Assembly: GCA_030526445.1 (NCBI GenBank)
Contig: JAUNCV010000021.1
Location: 1 to 7,753, forward strand
DNA length: 7,753 nucleotides
Direction of reading: 5' to 3'
Origin: Bacteroidales bacterium
Lineage (GTDB): Bacteria; Bacteroidota; Bacteroidia; Bacteroidales; UBA3663
Shown one piece after another: positions 1 through 5,254 of this stretch (positions within the stretch are counted from its first letter, which is position 1; each line of letters starts with the position of its first letter). The notes beneath the pieces were generated by a model that ran no database searches, had not been told where the DNA came from, and saw only the letters and a program-made list of their open reading frames with translations. A program made the translations under genes and the position numbers.

Positions 1-296
1 AAATATCCCTCGGTGCGACGTTCATAACTATCCTCTTCCTTCAATGCCTTGATGCTCACCGGGCCGAAAATCTCATCAGGTGTCGAGAATCGGCTCATCA
101 AATATTCAAAAGCCTTGGCACTGACAAATGCATACTTCAATCGGCGCGCCACCATACTTTTAGCGACACCAGGAGGGCCAAGAAGCAGAATGCTCTGACC
201 AGCCAATGCAGCAAGCAAGGCGAGGCCAATCTCGGTCTCTTTCTCAAAAACGCCCTCATTAAGGCTCTTCAGAAGTTGCTGGATACGTGTTTTCAT
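1..296 (-). CDS. ravA: RavA-like MoxR-family AAA+ ATPase, N-terminal 98 residues (cut by window edge)
   Basis: The minus-strand frame opens at ATG 296-294 and stays open to base 1, giving 98 complete codons. The N-terminus MKTRIQQLLKSLNEGVFEKE leads into a Walker A motif GPPGVAKS (residues 40-47). The following block MVARRLKYAF, FEYLMSRFSTPDEIFGPVSI and YERRTEGY closely resembles what I remember of E. coli RavA. In that family the ATPase forms hexamers and usually works with a von Willebrand factor A partner (ViaA), as a chaperone-like remodelling pair. Walker B, sensors and any VWA gene would lie beyond the left edge and cannot be checked. The start is placed where the family's N-terminal helix begins; no Shine-Dalgarno motif is visible. 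The rpmH terminator lies just upstream, so the gene probably has its own promoter, which I could not identify. A generic MoxR protein is the alternative, but the FEYLMSRFSTP block favours RavA. Confidence 0.88.
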   Translation of the reverse strand, partial: MKTRIQQLLKSLNEGVFEKETEIGLALLAALAGQSILLLGPPGVAKSMVARRLKYAFVSAKAFEYLMSRFSTPDEIFGPVSIKALKEEDSYERRTEGY

Positions 297-333
297 CGAA
301 CAAATGAAAAAGGATTAACTTAATAATGTGTTT

Positions 334-377
334 AAAAAACGAATGACCGTCGAAGGCAGAGAGCCTAAGACAGTCAT
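334..377 (-). terminator. Rho-independent terminator of rpmH
   Basis: Read on the minus strand, ATGACTGTC (377-369) pairs with GACGGTCAT (351-343) as a 9-bp stem with one G-U pair. An inner AGGC/GCCT stem lies in the loop, and the hairpin is followed within three bases by six T residues (339-334). It sits 26 bases past the rpmH stop codon and before the ravA-like start, so it should separate the two transcripts. Confidence 0.8.
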
Positions 378-403
378 CATTTCATCAATGCCTCAGATTG
401 ATA

Positions 404-553
404 TTAACGCATGGTGTCACCAACGGTGAGATTCTTGCGACCCTTAGCACGGCGAGCAGCGAGAACGCGGCGGCCATTCTTGGTAGCCATACGAGCGCGG
501 AAACCATGCTTGTGGAGACGGCGATGGTTGTGAGGCTGGAATGTCATCTTCAT
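404..553 (-). CDS. rpmH: Large ribosomal subunit protein bL34
   Basis: This 49-residue, highly basic protein begins MKMTFQPHNHRRLHKHGFRA and continues RMATKNGRRVLAARRAKGRK before ending in NLTVGDTMR. It carries the invariant L34 core (TFQP, R..HGFR.RM.T..GR.VL..RR.KGR), and the whole family length is present. bL34 is a structural protein of the 50S subunit that binds 23S rRNA. The start at 553 gives the usual L34 N-terminus and has AAGG about 7 bases upstream, one of the few Shine-Dalgarno-like sites here. The gene stands alone: a dedicated promoter and a leader of about 87 bases lie upstream, and an intrinsic terminator lies downstream. It is not followed by rnpA, unlike the classical dnaA-rpmH-rnpA order. 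efp is divergently encoded. Confidence 0.97.
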   Translation of the reverse strand: MKMTFQPHNHRRLHKHGFRARMATKNGRRVLAARRAKGRKNLTVGDTMR

Positions 554-601
554 AGCTGTACCTTATTTTATATTATTATTACTTTTTGTCGTTTCATTTG
601 G

Positions 602-626
602 GCGATACACAAAGAATGCGTATCAC
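602..626 (-). promoter_or_regulatory. Hairpin in the rpmH 5' leader
   Basis: On the minus strand GTGATACGC (626-618) can pair with GTGTATCGC (610-602) as a 9-bp stem containing two G-U pairs, with the 7-base loop ATTCTTT. It falls inside the predicted untranslated leader of rpmH, about 50 bases before the start codon. It could be a ribosomal-protein leader element or simply a stabilising stem; no known leader family is recognised. Confidence 0.4.
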
Positions 627-645
627 TTTTGATGATTTGCGGGTG

Positions 646-677
646 CAAAAGTAGTCTTTTTTTCCTTATACACCAAA
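646..677 (-). promoter_or_regulatory. Bacteroidota-type promoter for rpmH
   Basis: The minus strand shows TTTG (677-674), a 20-base spacer, and TACTTTTG (653-646). This is an exact match to the Bacteroidota -33 TTTG / -7 TAnnTTTG pattern. Transcription would start near 638-642, giving a leader of about 87 bases. Confidence 0.75.
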
Positions 678-702
678 TTATTTTATGAAAATCTTTATTT
701 TT

Positions 703-734
703 TTTGCTATTATAGATAGTTTTTGCTATATTTG
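703..734 (+). promoter_or_regulatory. Bacteroidota-type promoter for the efp-radC-ppiase cluster
   Basis: TTTG (703-706), a 20-base spacer and TATATTTG (727-734) match the -33/-7 pattern exactly. The start site would be near 738-742, leaving an A/T-rich leader of about 37 bases before the efp ATG at 777. The region between this -33 box and the divergent rpmH -33 box (678-702) is almost pure A/T and could serve both promoters as an upstream element. Confidence 0.75.
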
Positions 735-776
735 CACCGCGAAATATCAAAATCATCTATAAATATATCAATTATT

Positions 777-1343
777 ATGGCAATTAAGTCACAGGACATT
801 AAGAACGGCACCGTCATTCGTCTTGACGGTAAGCTCCAGGTTGTAGTAGAGTTCCTTCACGTTAAGCCAGGTAAGGGCAACACTTTCATGCGCACCAAGC
901 TCAAGGATGTTGTTTCTGGTTATGTTGTTGAGAAGCGTTTCAACATCGGTGAGGTTCTCGAGGACGTTCGCGTAGAGCACCGTCCATATCAGTTCCTTTA
1001 CATGGACGGCGAAGATGCCGTGTTCATGAACCAGGAAACTTTCGACCAGGTTAACATCAACAAGGAAATGGTTATCGGCTCAAAGTTCATGAAGGAGGGC
1101 GACGTTGTTGAGGTTGTTTCTGACGCTTCAACTGAGACCATCCTCACCGCTGAGATGCCAGTGAAGACCGTTCTCGAGATTACCGAAATGGAGCCAGGCG
1201 TTAAGGGCAACACCGCTACCAACACCCTCACCAAGGCAACTGTTGAGACCGGTAGCATCGTTATGGTTCCTCTCTTCTGCAAGCAGGGTGACAAGATCGT
1301 TGTTGACACCCGCGACGGCAGCTATGTAGAGCGCGCTAAGTAA
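777..1343 (+). CDS. efp: Translation elongation factor P
   Basis: The 188-residue protein begins MAIKSQDIKNGTVIRLDGKL. EF-P binds ribosomes stalled at consecutive prolines, between the P and E sites, and promotes peptide bond formation. The N-terminal KOW-like domain carries the loop VKPGKGNTFMRTKLK (residues 29-43) with a lysine at the tip (K33), so this is a lysine-type rather than EarP/arginine-type EF-P. The two OB-fold domains follow, with the family's C-terminal signature ending VDTRDGSYVERAK. An in-frame upstream ATG at 723 lies within the -7 box and would add an unrelated 18-residue leader, so 777 is preferred. Codon use is strongly biased (many GTT, CTC, ACC, AAG), as expected for a highly expressed gene. 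It heads a tight cluster; radC starts 14 bases after its stop. No lysine-modifying enzyme gene is visible here. Confidence 0.97.
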   Translation: MAIKSQDIKNGTVIRLDGKLQVVVEFLHVKPGKGNTFMRTKLKDVVSGYVVEKRFNIGEVLEDVRVEHRPYQFLYMDGEDAVFMNQETFDQVNINKEMVIGSKFMKEGDVVEVVSDASTETILTAEMPVKTVLEITEMEPGVKGNTATNTLTKATVETGSIVMVPLFCKQGDKIVVDTRDGSYVERAK

Positions 1344-1357
1344 TCTACTTGCATAAA

Positions 1358-2071
1358 ATGAACATCACCGAATGGGCTGAAGAAGACCGTCCGCGTGAAA
1401 AAATGATGGCCAATGGTCCTGCCTCCTTAACCGACGCAGAACTATTGGCCATTCTCATTCACTCAGGTCTTCCAGCCAACCCTAAAACTGGCGAACCAGC
1501 CAAAACGGCCGTCGATGTAGCTCGAGAATTGCTCAGCTACACAGGCCAATCGCTCGACGAACTGTCAAATCTTCTCCTGAAGGGCAATACCAGAGAGTTC
1601 AAAGGTATTGGCCCCGCCAAAGCGTGCACCATTCAAGCTGCGCTCGAACTCGGTAATCGTATCAGAAAAGAACAAGACCTTAAAAAAGAGGTTAATGATC
1701 GCATCACGTGTTCCATAGACATCTTCAACGAATTCAACCACCAGCTCTCTTCACTCTCCTGCGAAGAACTTTGGGCTGTCTATTGCAGCAAAAATGGTAA
1801 GATATTACATCGACACCGCATAAGCGAAGGTGGCATAGCCTTCTCAGGTGCCGATATCAAGAAGGTACTTCGTCCAGCCATCGAATACATGGCCTCGGCG
1901 GTAGCTCTGTGTCATAACCATCCTCACAGCAGCATTCGACCCAGTCAGCCGGACATTCAGGTGACTCAACAAATCAAAGAGGCGTTGCGCATTATTGACG
2001 TCCAACTCCTTGACCACATCATCATTGCCGATGGCAAATACTTCAGTTTTGCCGACAATGGCATGATGTAA
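1358..2071 (+). CDS. radC: RadC/UPF0758-family JAB (MPN+) domain protein
   Basis: This is a 237-residue protein with the usual two-part RadC layout. The N-terminal region begins MNITEWAEEDRPREKM and includes SLTDAELLAILIHSG and the helix-hairpin-helix motif FKGIGPAKA (81-89). The C-terminal JAB/MPN+ domain has the metal-binding pattern HNH (H186, H188) followed by S196 and D199, plus LLDHIIIADGKYFSFAD near the end. All JAMM ligand positions after the first histidine are present, so metal binding is likely. The family's cellular role is unsettled; the old link to RecA-dependent repair was withdrawn. The usual HNHPSG is HNHPHS here. A short extra segment (ANPKTGEPAK, about 40-49) follows ILIHSG. 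A TTG nine bases upstream could add three residues, but ATG 1358 gives the family N-terminus. It is probably cotranscribed with efp. Confidence 0.93.
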   Translation: MNITEWAEEDRPREKMMANGPASLTDAELLAILIHSGLPANPKTGEPAKTAVDVARELLSYTGQSLDELSNLLLKGNTREFKGIGPAKACTIQAALELGNRIRKEQDLKKEVNDRITCSIDIFNEFNHQLSSLSCEELWAVYCSKNGKILHRHRISEGGIAFSGADIKKVLRPAIEYMASAVALCHNHPHSSIRPSQPDIQVTQQIKEALRIIDVQLLDHIIIADGKYFSFADNGMM

Positions 2072-2087
2072 ACACATTATATATAAT

Positions 2088-2825
2088 ATGGCAAAAGTTA
2101 TCATCAAAACTCCTTTGGGCGATATCACTGTACGTCTCTACGACGAGACACCTGCCCATCGCGACAACTTCCTGAAGCTCGCCAAAGAGGGCTTCTATAA
2201 TGGCACCATCTTCCACCGCGTCATCAAGAACTTCATGATTCAGGGCGGCGACCCAGAAAGCAAGGGCGCTCCACAGGGCAAGCACCTCGGTTCGGGCGAT
2301 GCCGGTTACACTCTTCCTGCCGAGTTCGTTTATCCTCAGTACTTCCACAAGAAGGGCGCTCTCTCTGCTGCACGTCTGGGCGATGAGGCCAATCCAGAGC
2401 GCAGATCAAGTGGCTGCCAGTTCTATATCGTCACTGGCGAAGTGTATAGCGCAGGCAAACTCACACAAATGGAAAAGCAGCTCACCATGCAGGCGCAGCA
2501 GGCTTTTGCCAACAAATTTGTTGTTGAGCACCGCAGCGAAATCCTCGAGATGCGCAAGAATCGTGACCAGAAGGGCATGATGGAGATGCAGGAGAAACTC
2601 GATGCACTTATCAAAGCATTACCAGCCGAGAAGTTTACCGCCGAGCAGCGCGAAGCTTACACAACTGTTGGTGGCACTCCTTTCCTCGATAACAACTATA
2701 CTGTGTTTGGCGAGGTTGAGTCTGGTCTCGAGGTAGCCGATGCCATTCAGAATGTCTCCACCGGTGTAGCCGACCGTCCACTCGAAGACGTTGTTATGAC
2801 CTCGGTCGAAGTAATTGAAGAATAA
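2088..2825 (+). CDS. Cyclophilin-type peptidyl-prolyl cis-trans isomerase with a helical insertion
   Basis: This 245-residue cyclophilin catalyses cis-trans isomerisation of prolyl bonds. Core motifs are present: FHRVIKNFMIQGGD (42-55, catalytic R44 and Q52), GALSAAR (90-96), SSGCQFYIVTG (107-117) and LDNNYTVFGEV (200-210). The usual bacterial cyclophilin is about 160-190 residues. The extra length is a charged, probably helical insertion (about 121-194, rich in Q, E, K and M, with MEKQLTMQAQQAF and MRKNRDQKGMMEMQEK) between the QFYIVTG strand and the final active-site segment. No signal peptide or lipobox is visible, so the protein is probably cytoplasmic. The gene starts 16 bases after radC and is last in the cluster before a strong terminator. 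I recall similar insertions in other Bacteroidales cyclophilins; the insert's function is unknown. Confidence 0.94.
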   Translation: MAKVIIKTPLGDITVRLYDETPAHRDNFLKLAKEGFYNGTIFHRVIKNFMIQGGDPESKGAPQGKHLGSGDAGYTLPAEFVYPQYFHKKGALSAARLGDEANPERRSSGCQFYIVTGEVYSAGKLTQMEKQLTMQAQQAFANKFVVEHRSEILEMRKNRDQKGMMEMQEKLDALIKALPAEKFTAEQREAYTTVGGTPFLDNNYTVFGEVESGLEVADAIQNVSTGVADRPLEDVVMTSVEVIEE

Positions 2826-2833
2826 ATCATCAC

Positions 2834-2853
2834 TGTACTACCAAAATAGTACA
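2834..2853. promoter_or_regulatory. Upstream copy of a GntR-type operator palindrome
   Basis: TGTACTA (2834-2840) and TAGTACA (2847-2853) form a perfect inverted repeat with a 6-base spacer. The core GTACTA-N6-TAGTAC recurs at 2958-2975, and both copies are followed by ACC, one variable base and ATA. It lies just after the prolyl isomerase stop codon and upstream of its terminator, with no recognisable promoter. It could be an auxiliary operator for looping with the downstream copy. Confidence 0.6.
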
Positions 2854-2870
2854 CCAATATAGCAAAAACA

Positions 2871-2919
2871 GCCCATTTTCTGTTAATAAGTGTTAAAGTT
2901 TAACAGAAAATGGGCTTTT
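2871..2919 (+). terminator. Strong intrinsic terminator closing the efp-radC-ppiase cluster
   Basis: GCCCATTTTCTGTTA (2871-2885) and TAACAGAAAATGGGC (2901-2915) are perfect 15-bp inverted arms around a 15-base loop, followed by TTTTCTTTT. Runs of A before the left arm mean it could also work on the opposite strand. It insulates the ABC operon, whose -33 box overlaps the distal T tract. Confidence 0.9.
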
Positions 2920-2921
2920 CT

Positions 2922-2953
2922 TTTGGCAGTTAACAAGAAAACACGCACCTTTG
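2922..2953 (+). promoter_or_regulatory. Predicted promoter of the ABC transporter operon
   Basis: TTTG (2922-2925), a 20-base spacer and CACCTTTG (2946-2953) match the -33/-7 pattern except for C instead of T at the first -7 position. The predicted start (about 2957-2961) coincides with the left arm of the palindrome at 2958-2975. Confidence 0.6.
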
Positions 2954-2957
2954 CAGC

Positions 2958-2975
2958 GTACTAATCAAATAGTAC
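2958..2975. promoter_or_regulatory. GntR-type operator over the ABC operon transcription start
   Basis: GTACTA (2958-2963) and TAGTAC (2970-2975) are perfect inverted arms around ATCAAA. The outer GT...AC fits the general GT(N)xAC rule for GntR-superfamily operators. Position at the predicted +1 suggests repression, most simply by the YtrA-type regulator encoded last in the same operon. Confidence 0.7.
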
Positions 2976-3031
2976 ACCGATACAATACCTCAAGAAACAA
3001 GAATAGAAACAATATACAAACCTCAATCACT

Positions 3032-3742
3032 ATGGTACAAATTAAAAATCTCAGCTACAGCTACAATGCATGCATAAACGTGCTTGAGAACATCACTCTT
3101 ACCTTGCCCGAAGGACACATCTATGGTTTGCTTGGCCGAAATGGTGTAGGCAAATCAACGCTACTCAAACTGCTCAGCGGTGCACTTTTGGGCAAAGGTT
3201 CATACACAATTGATGGCTACGACCCTCGCAAGCGCACTGCCGAGATGCAGCAGAAGATTCGACTGGTGCCCGAAAATGAGGCCATCTTCCAATGCACCAT
3301 CACACAGTTGGCCAAGGTCACCTCAAGCCTTTATCCAACATTCAGCCAGAACATCTTCAATAAGGCCATTCATGAGTTCCAGGTTCCAACCGATCTGATG
3401 CTTACGCGTATGTCGCTGGGCCAGCAGAAGAAGGCACTCATCTCGCTCTCACTTGCATGCGGCACACCCTACCTGTTTATGGACGAGCCAACCAATGGCA
3501 TGGATATTCCATCGAAGAGCATCTTCCGCAAACTAGTGGCATCGATGGCCGATGAGAAAAAAACCCTCATTATTTCAACCCACCAAGTCGATGACCTAGA
3601 AAGTCTCATCGATCACGTCATTATCCTAGCTCCCAATGGCGTGCTACTCAATGCTTCGCTCGAAGAAATTTACGAGAAGTATGGCACAGAAGATCTCAAA
3701 GAGGTTTTCATGCAAGTCACCGGGACCGCTTCAAACATCTAA
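3032..3742 (+). CDS. ABC transporter ATP-binding protein
   Basis: This 236-residue nucleotide-binding subunit would power an exporter-type ABC complex on the cytoplasmic face of the membrane. Walker A is GRNGVGKST (35-43) and Walker B is YLFMDEP (147-153), with catalytic E152. The signature is MSLGQ (127-131), a variant of LSGGQ, and the H-loop histidine is H184 in STHQVDD. The Q-loop position reads LVPENEAIF (78-86), with PEN where many ABC proteins have a glutamine; I recall a similar pattern in small exporters of the YtrB/CcmA kind. ATG 3032 is chosen because the family's first strand (MVQIKNLSYSY) begins there; the 27 upstream in-frame codons look like untranslated leader and include the operator. 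The permease gene starts 31 bases downstream and a GntR regulator follows. The substrate cannot be deduced; peptide, lantibiotic or cell-envelope stress export are possibilities. Confidence 0.94.
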   Translation: MVQIKNLSYSYNACINVLENITLTLPEGHIYGLLGRNGVGKSTLLKLLSGALLGKGSYTIDGYDPRKRTAEMQQKIRLVPENEAIFQCTITQLAKVTSSLYPTFSQNIFNKAIHEFQVPTDLMLTRMSLGQQKKALISLSLACGTPYLFMDEPTNGMDIPSKSIFRKLVASMADEKKTLIISTHQVDDLESLIDHVIILAPNGVLLNASLEEIYEKYGTEDLKEVFMQVTGTASNI

Positions 3743-3773
3743 CTACACACAACCATTCAATTCTTTCACAAAT

Positions 3774-4694
3774 ATGAAACTCGAACGAATTCTCAACCTC
3801 CTTCGCTACGACTGGAGTCTCTATAAGCGCAACTACCTCATGTCAGTGTGCATCTTTGCAGGTCTTTTCCTGATTTTCGGCACCATCACCTTCTTGTGGC
3901 AGTTGCTCATTTCCGATCCGGTGTCACCCAACCAGGCTCCCGCGCAGATGGTTATGTATGGCGCCAATTTTTCGCAATATGCCGAGATAATCATGGTGCT
4001 GCTCGTGACTGTAATTTTGCACCACAAATTCACCAATCCACGCACAGCCACAGCCTATCTCACTTTGCCGGGCACCACAGGCGAGAAGCTCACCGTCATG
4101 ATTATTGACTACATTGTAGGTTATCTCACTGTCCGCGCCATCATGTGGATTGGCCTTGCACTCTATTTCCTCATTGGCGCTTTGGTAGCACCCGATTTCA
4201 ACTGGGGCGGCATTTTTGGCTGCACTGACCCAATCAAGCTCATTGAGTATATGTTCATTGGCCTGCAGGGAACCAACAACATCCCCAACTTCTCAAGCGC
4301 TGACATCTTTGCAGAACTTGATAAGCAACTCCCCGGCATGAGCCAGATGATGACCGATTTCCTGAACCGCATCAAGTGGTGGGGCTACATCACAGCTTTT
4401 GTCAATTTGTTCATCTATATGTCGCTCAATCTCTGCTTCAAGAAGAACGGACAGTTCAAGGCCATTGCCAGTTACATTGGCATCACCATCGTGATTATGA
4501 TTTTCTTCATTCTTCACAGCGCTCTCTTCTTTGCACACTTGGCAACTTCGGGACAGATGGATCCAAACGCTCCGCTCGAATTCATTCGCAGCATCTTCCA
4601 GTTTGCACTCATCTATAGTTGGATCTCTCCATTCCTCTGCGCTGGCTTTATTGCTATTCTCCACTGCCAAATCAAGAAGAAGCAGCCATTCTAA
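3774..4694 (+). CDS. ABC transporter permease, six predicted membrane helices
   Basis: This 306-residue protein is mostly hydrophobic. Likely membrane segments are about 21-44, 66-83, 108-139 (long, perhaps two helices), 203-221, 231-257 and 272-297. The tail KKKQPF is positive and probably cytoplasmic. Between the second and third segments lies HHKFTNPRTATAYLTLPGTT followed by GEKL (83-106). This resembles the 'LTLPAS..EK' cytoplasmic loop I know from ABC-2-type permeases in Bacteroidota. A polar loop (about 141-200) separates the two halves. The gene follows the ATPase by 31 bases and precedes the regulator by 12, so the two subunits almost certainly form one transporter, probably a homodimer of each. 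Upstream in-frame codons from 3636 overlap the ATPase gene and are non-homologous, so ATG 3774 is the start. Substrate unknown. Confidence 0.88.
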   Translation: MKLERILNLLRYDWSLYKRNYLMSVCIFAGLFLIFGTITFLWQLLISDPVSPNQAPAQMVMYGANFSQYAEIIMVLLVTVILHHKFTNPRTATAYLTLPGTTGEKLTVMIIDYIVGYLTVRAIMWIGLALYFLIGALVAPDFNWGGIFGCTDPIKLIEYMFIGLQGTNNIPNFSSADIFAELDKQLPGMSQMMTDFLNRIKWWGYITAFVNLFIYMSLNLCFKKNGQFKAIASYIGITIVIMIFFILHSALFFAHLATSGQMDPNAPLEFIRSIFQFALIYSWISPFLCAGFIAILHCQIKKKQPF

Positions 4695-4706
4695 TTAGCA
4701 ACGATT

Positions 4707-5066
4707 ATGAAATTTCAAGATAATGCACAGCCCATCTTTATGCAGATTTTTGATCTCATCTGCGACAAAGTTTTGAAGGGCGAAATTGAGCCTGGTGGTC
4801 AAATCACCTCAGTGCGCGAACTGGCGGTCGAACTCGAGGTTAACCCCAACACCGTGCAGCGAGCCATTGAACGTCTGCTCATGCAAGAGATTATCTACAG
4901 CCAGCGCGGCAAAGGCAACTTCCTCACCGAAGGGGCTCGTGAAGCCATCATAGAACTTCGCACCCGCCGCCTGCTCGAAGAGAAACTTCCGCTCTTGGCC
5001 GAAGAGATCAAACTCCTCGGATTCACACCCGAACATGTGGCCGAAGAGCTCAAGAAGCATATTTAG
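4707..5066 (+). CDS. GntR-family transcriptional regulator, YtrA-like
   Basis: This 119-residue protein has an N-terminal winged helix-turn-helix. Its opening QPIFMQIFDLICDKVLKGEI is typical of GntR. It continues with a recognition region SVRELAVELEVNPNTVQRAI (35-54) and wing EIIYSQRGKGNFL (61-73). The remaining 46 residues are a short helical tail, too small for the FadR- or HutC-type effector domains. That is characteristic of the YtrA subfamily, whose members usually repress neighbouring ABC transporter operons. It is the last gene of the operon, 12 bases after the permease, whereas YtrA-type regulators are more often first. The perfect palindromes at 2834-2853 and 2958-2975 are its most likely binding sites, implying negative autoregulation. 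The inducing signal cannot be read from the sequence. Confidence 0.92.
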   Translation: MKFQDNAQPIFMQIFDLICDKVLKGEIEPGGQITSVRELAVELEVNPNTVQRAIERLLMQEIIYSQRGKGNFLTEGAREAIIELRTRRLLEEKLPLLAEEIKLLGFTPEHVAEELKKHI

Positions 5067-5087
5067 TTTTTGGTATTTTACATAAAG

Positions 5088-5108
5088 CACACACAATACA
5101 CACACAAT
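5088..5108 (+). repeat. Tandem 11-bp repeat next to the DnaA-box cluster
   Basis: CACACACAAT occurs at 5088-5097 and again at 5099-5108, separated by one A, giving an 11-bp period, close to one DNA helical turn. It starts 22 bases after the gntR stop and ends 11 bases before the first DnaA box. Confidence 0.6.
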
Positions 5109-5117
5109 TTAAATTCG

Positions 5118-5158
5118 AATTATCCACACCGTTATCAACAACGATGTGGATAATTTTT
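5118..5158 (+). terminator. Hairpin with T tract after the ABC operon, coincident with DnaA-box module 1
   Basis: AATTATCCACA (5118-5128) pairs perfectly with TGTGGATAATT (5145-5155). After one C/A mismatch, CGTT (5130-5133) pairs with AACG (5140-5143) around a 6-base loop. The right arm runs into TTTTT (5154-5158) and more A/T. This would serve as an intrinsic terminator for the gntR end of the operon, although the stem is low in G+C near its base. Confidence 0.5.
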
Positions 5159-5218
5159 ATATTTATAAACAAGTACGAACTCAAATATCAACAGAGTTAT
5201 CAACATTTGTGTGGATAA
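5120..5218. other. DnaA-box cluster: candidate replication origin or DnaA-binding locus
   Basis: Exact DnaA 9-mers (TTATCCACA) lie at 5120-5128 (+), 5145-5153 (-) and 5210-5218 (-). One-mismatch boxes TTATCAACA lie at 5132-5140 (+) and 5197-5205 (+), and a weaker ATATCAACA at 5185-5193 (+). They form two 34-bp modules (5120-5153 and 5185-5218) with identical layout: forward box, 3 bp, forward box, 4 bp, reverse box. Corresponding boxes are exactly 65 bp apart. Between the modules, 5150-5169 is 20 consecutive A/T bases, a candidate unwinding element. The locus is in the longest gene-free stretch of the window, about 4.6 kb from rpmH, which sits beside oriC in many bacteria. Flanking genes converge on it rather than diverge, which is atypical for an origin. 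A DnaA-titration or regulatory site is the alternative. Confidence 0.6.
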
Positions 5219-5254
5219 CGCCATTTTCTGTCTTCTCTTAAGACCGAGGCCTAT

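Noticed and set aside
301..308. TTCATTTG on the minus strand as a -7 box for the ravA-like gene
   Set aside because: One mismatch to TAnnTTTG, no TTTG at the right distance, and it would place the start on the ATG itself.
398..688. Plus-strand 96-codon open frame over rpmH
   Set aside because: It is antisense to the clearly recognisable L34 gene, has no family resemblance and covers the promoter region.
723..776. Upstream extension of efp from ATG 723
   Set aside because: The ATG lies in the -7 promoter region, and the 18 extra residues do not match the EF-P N-terminus.
2951..3031. Upstream extension of the ABC ATPase from TTG 2951
   Set aside because: It overlaps the predicted promoter and operator; the family sequence begins at MVQIKNLSYSY.
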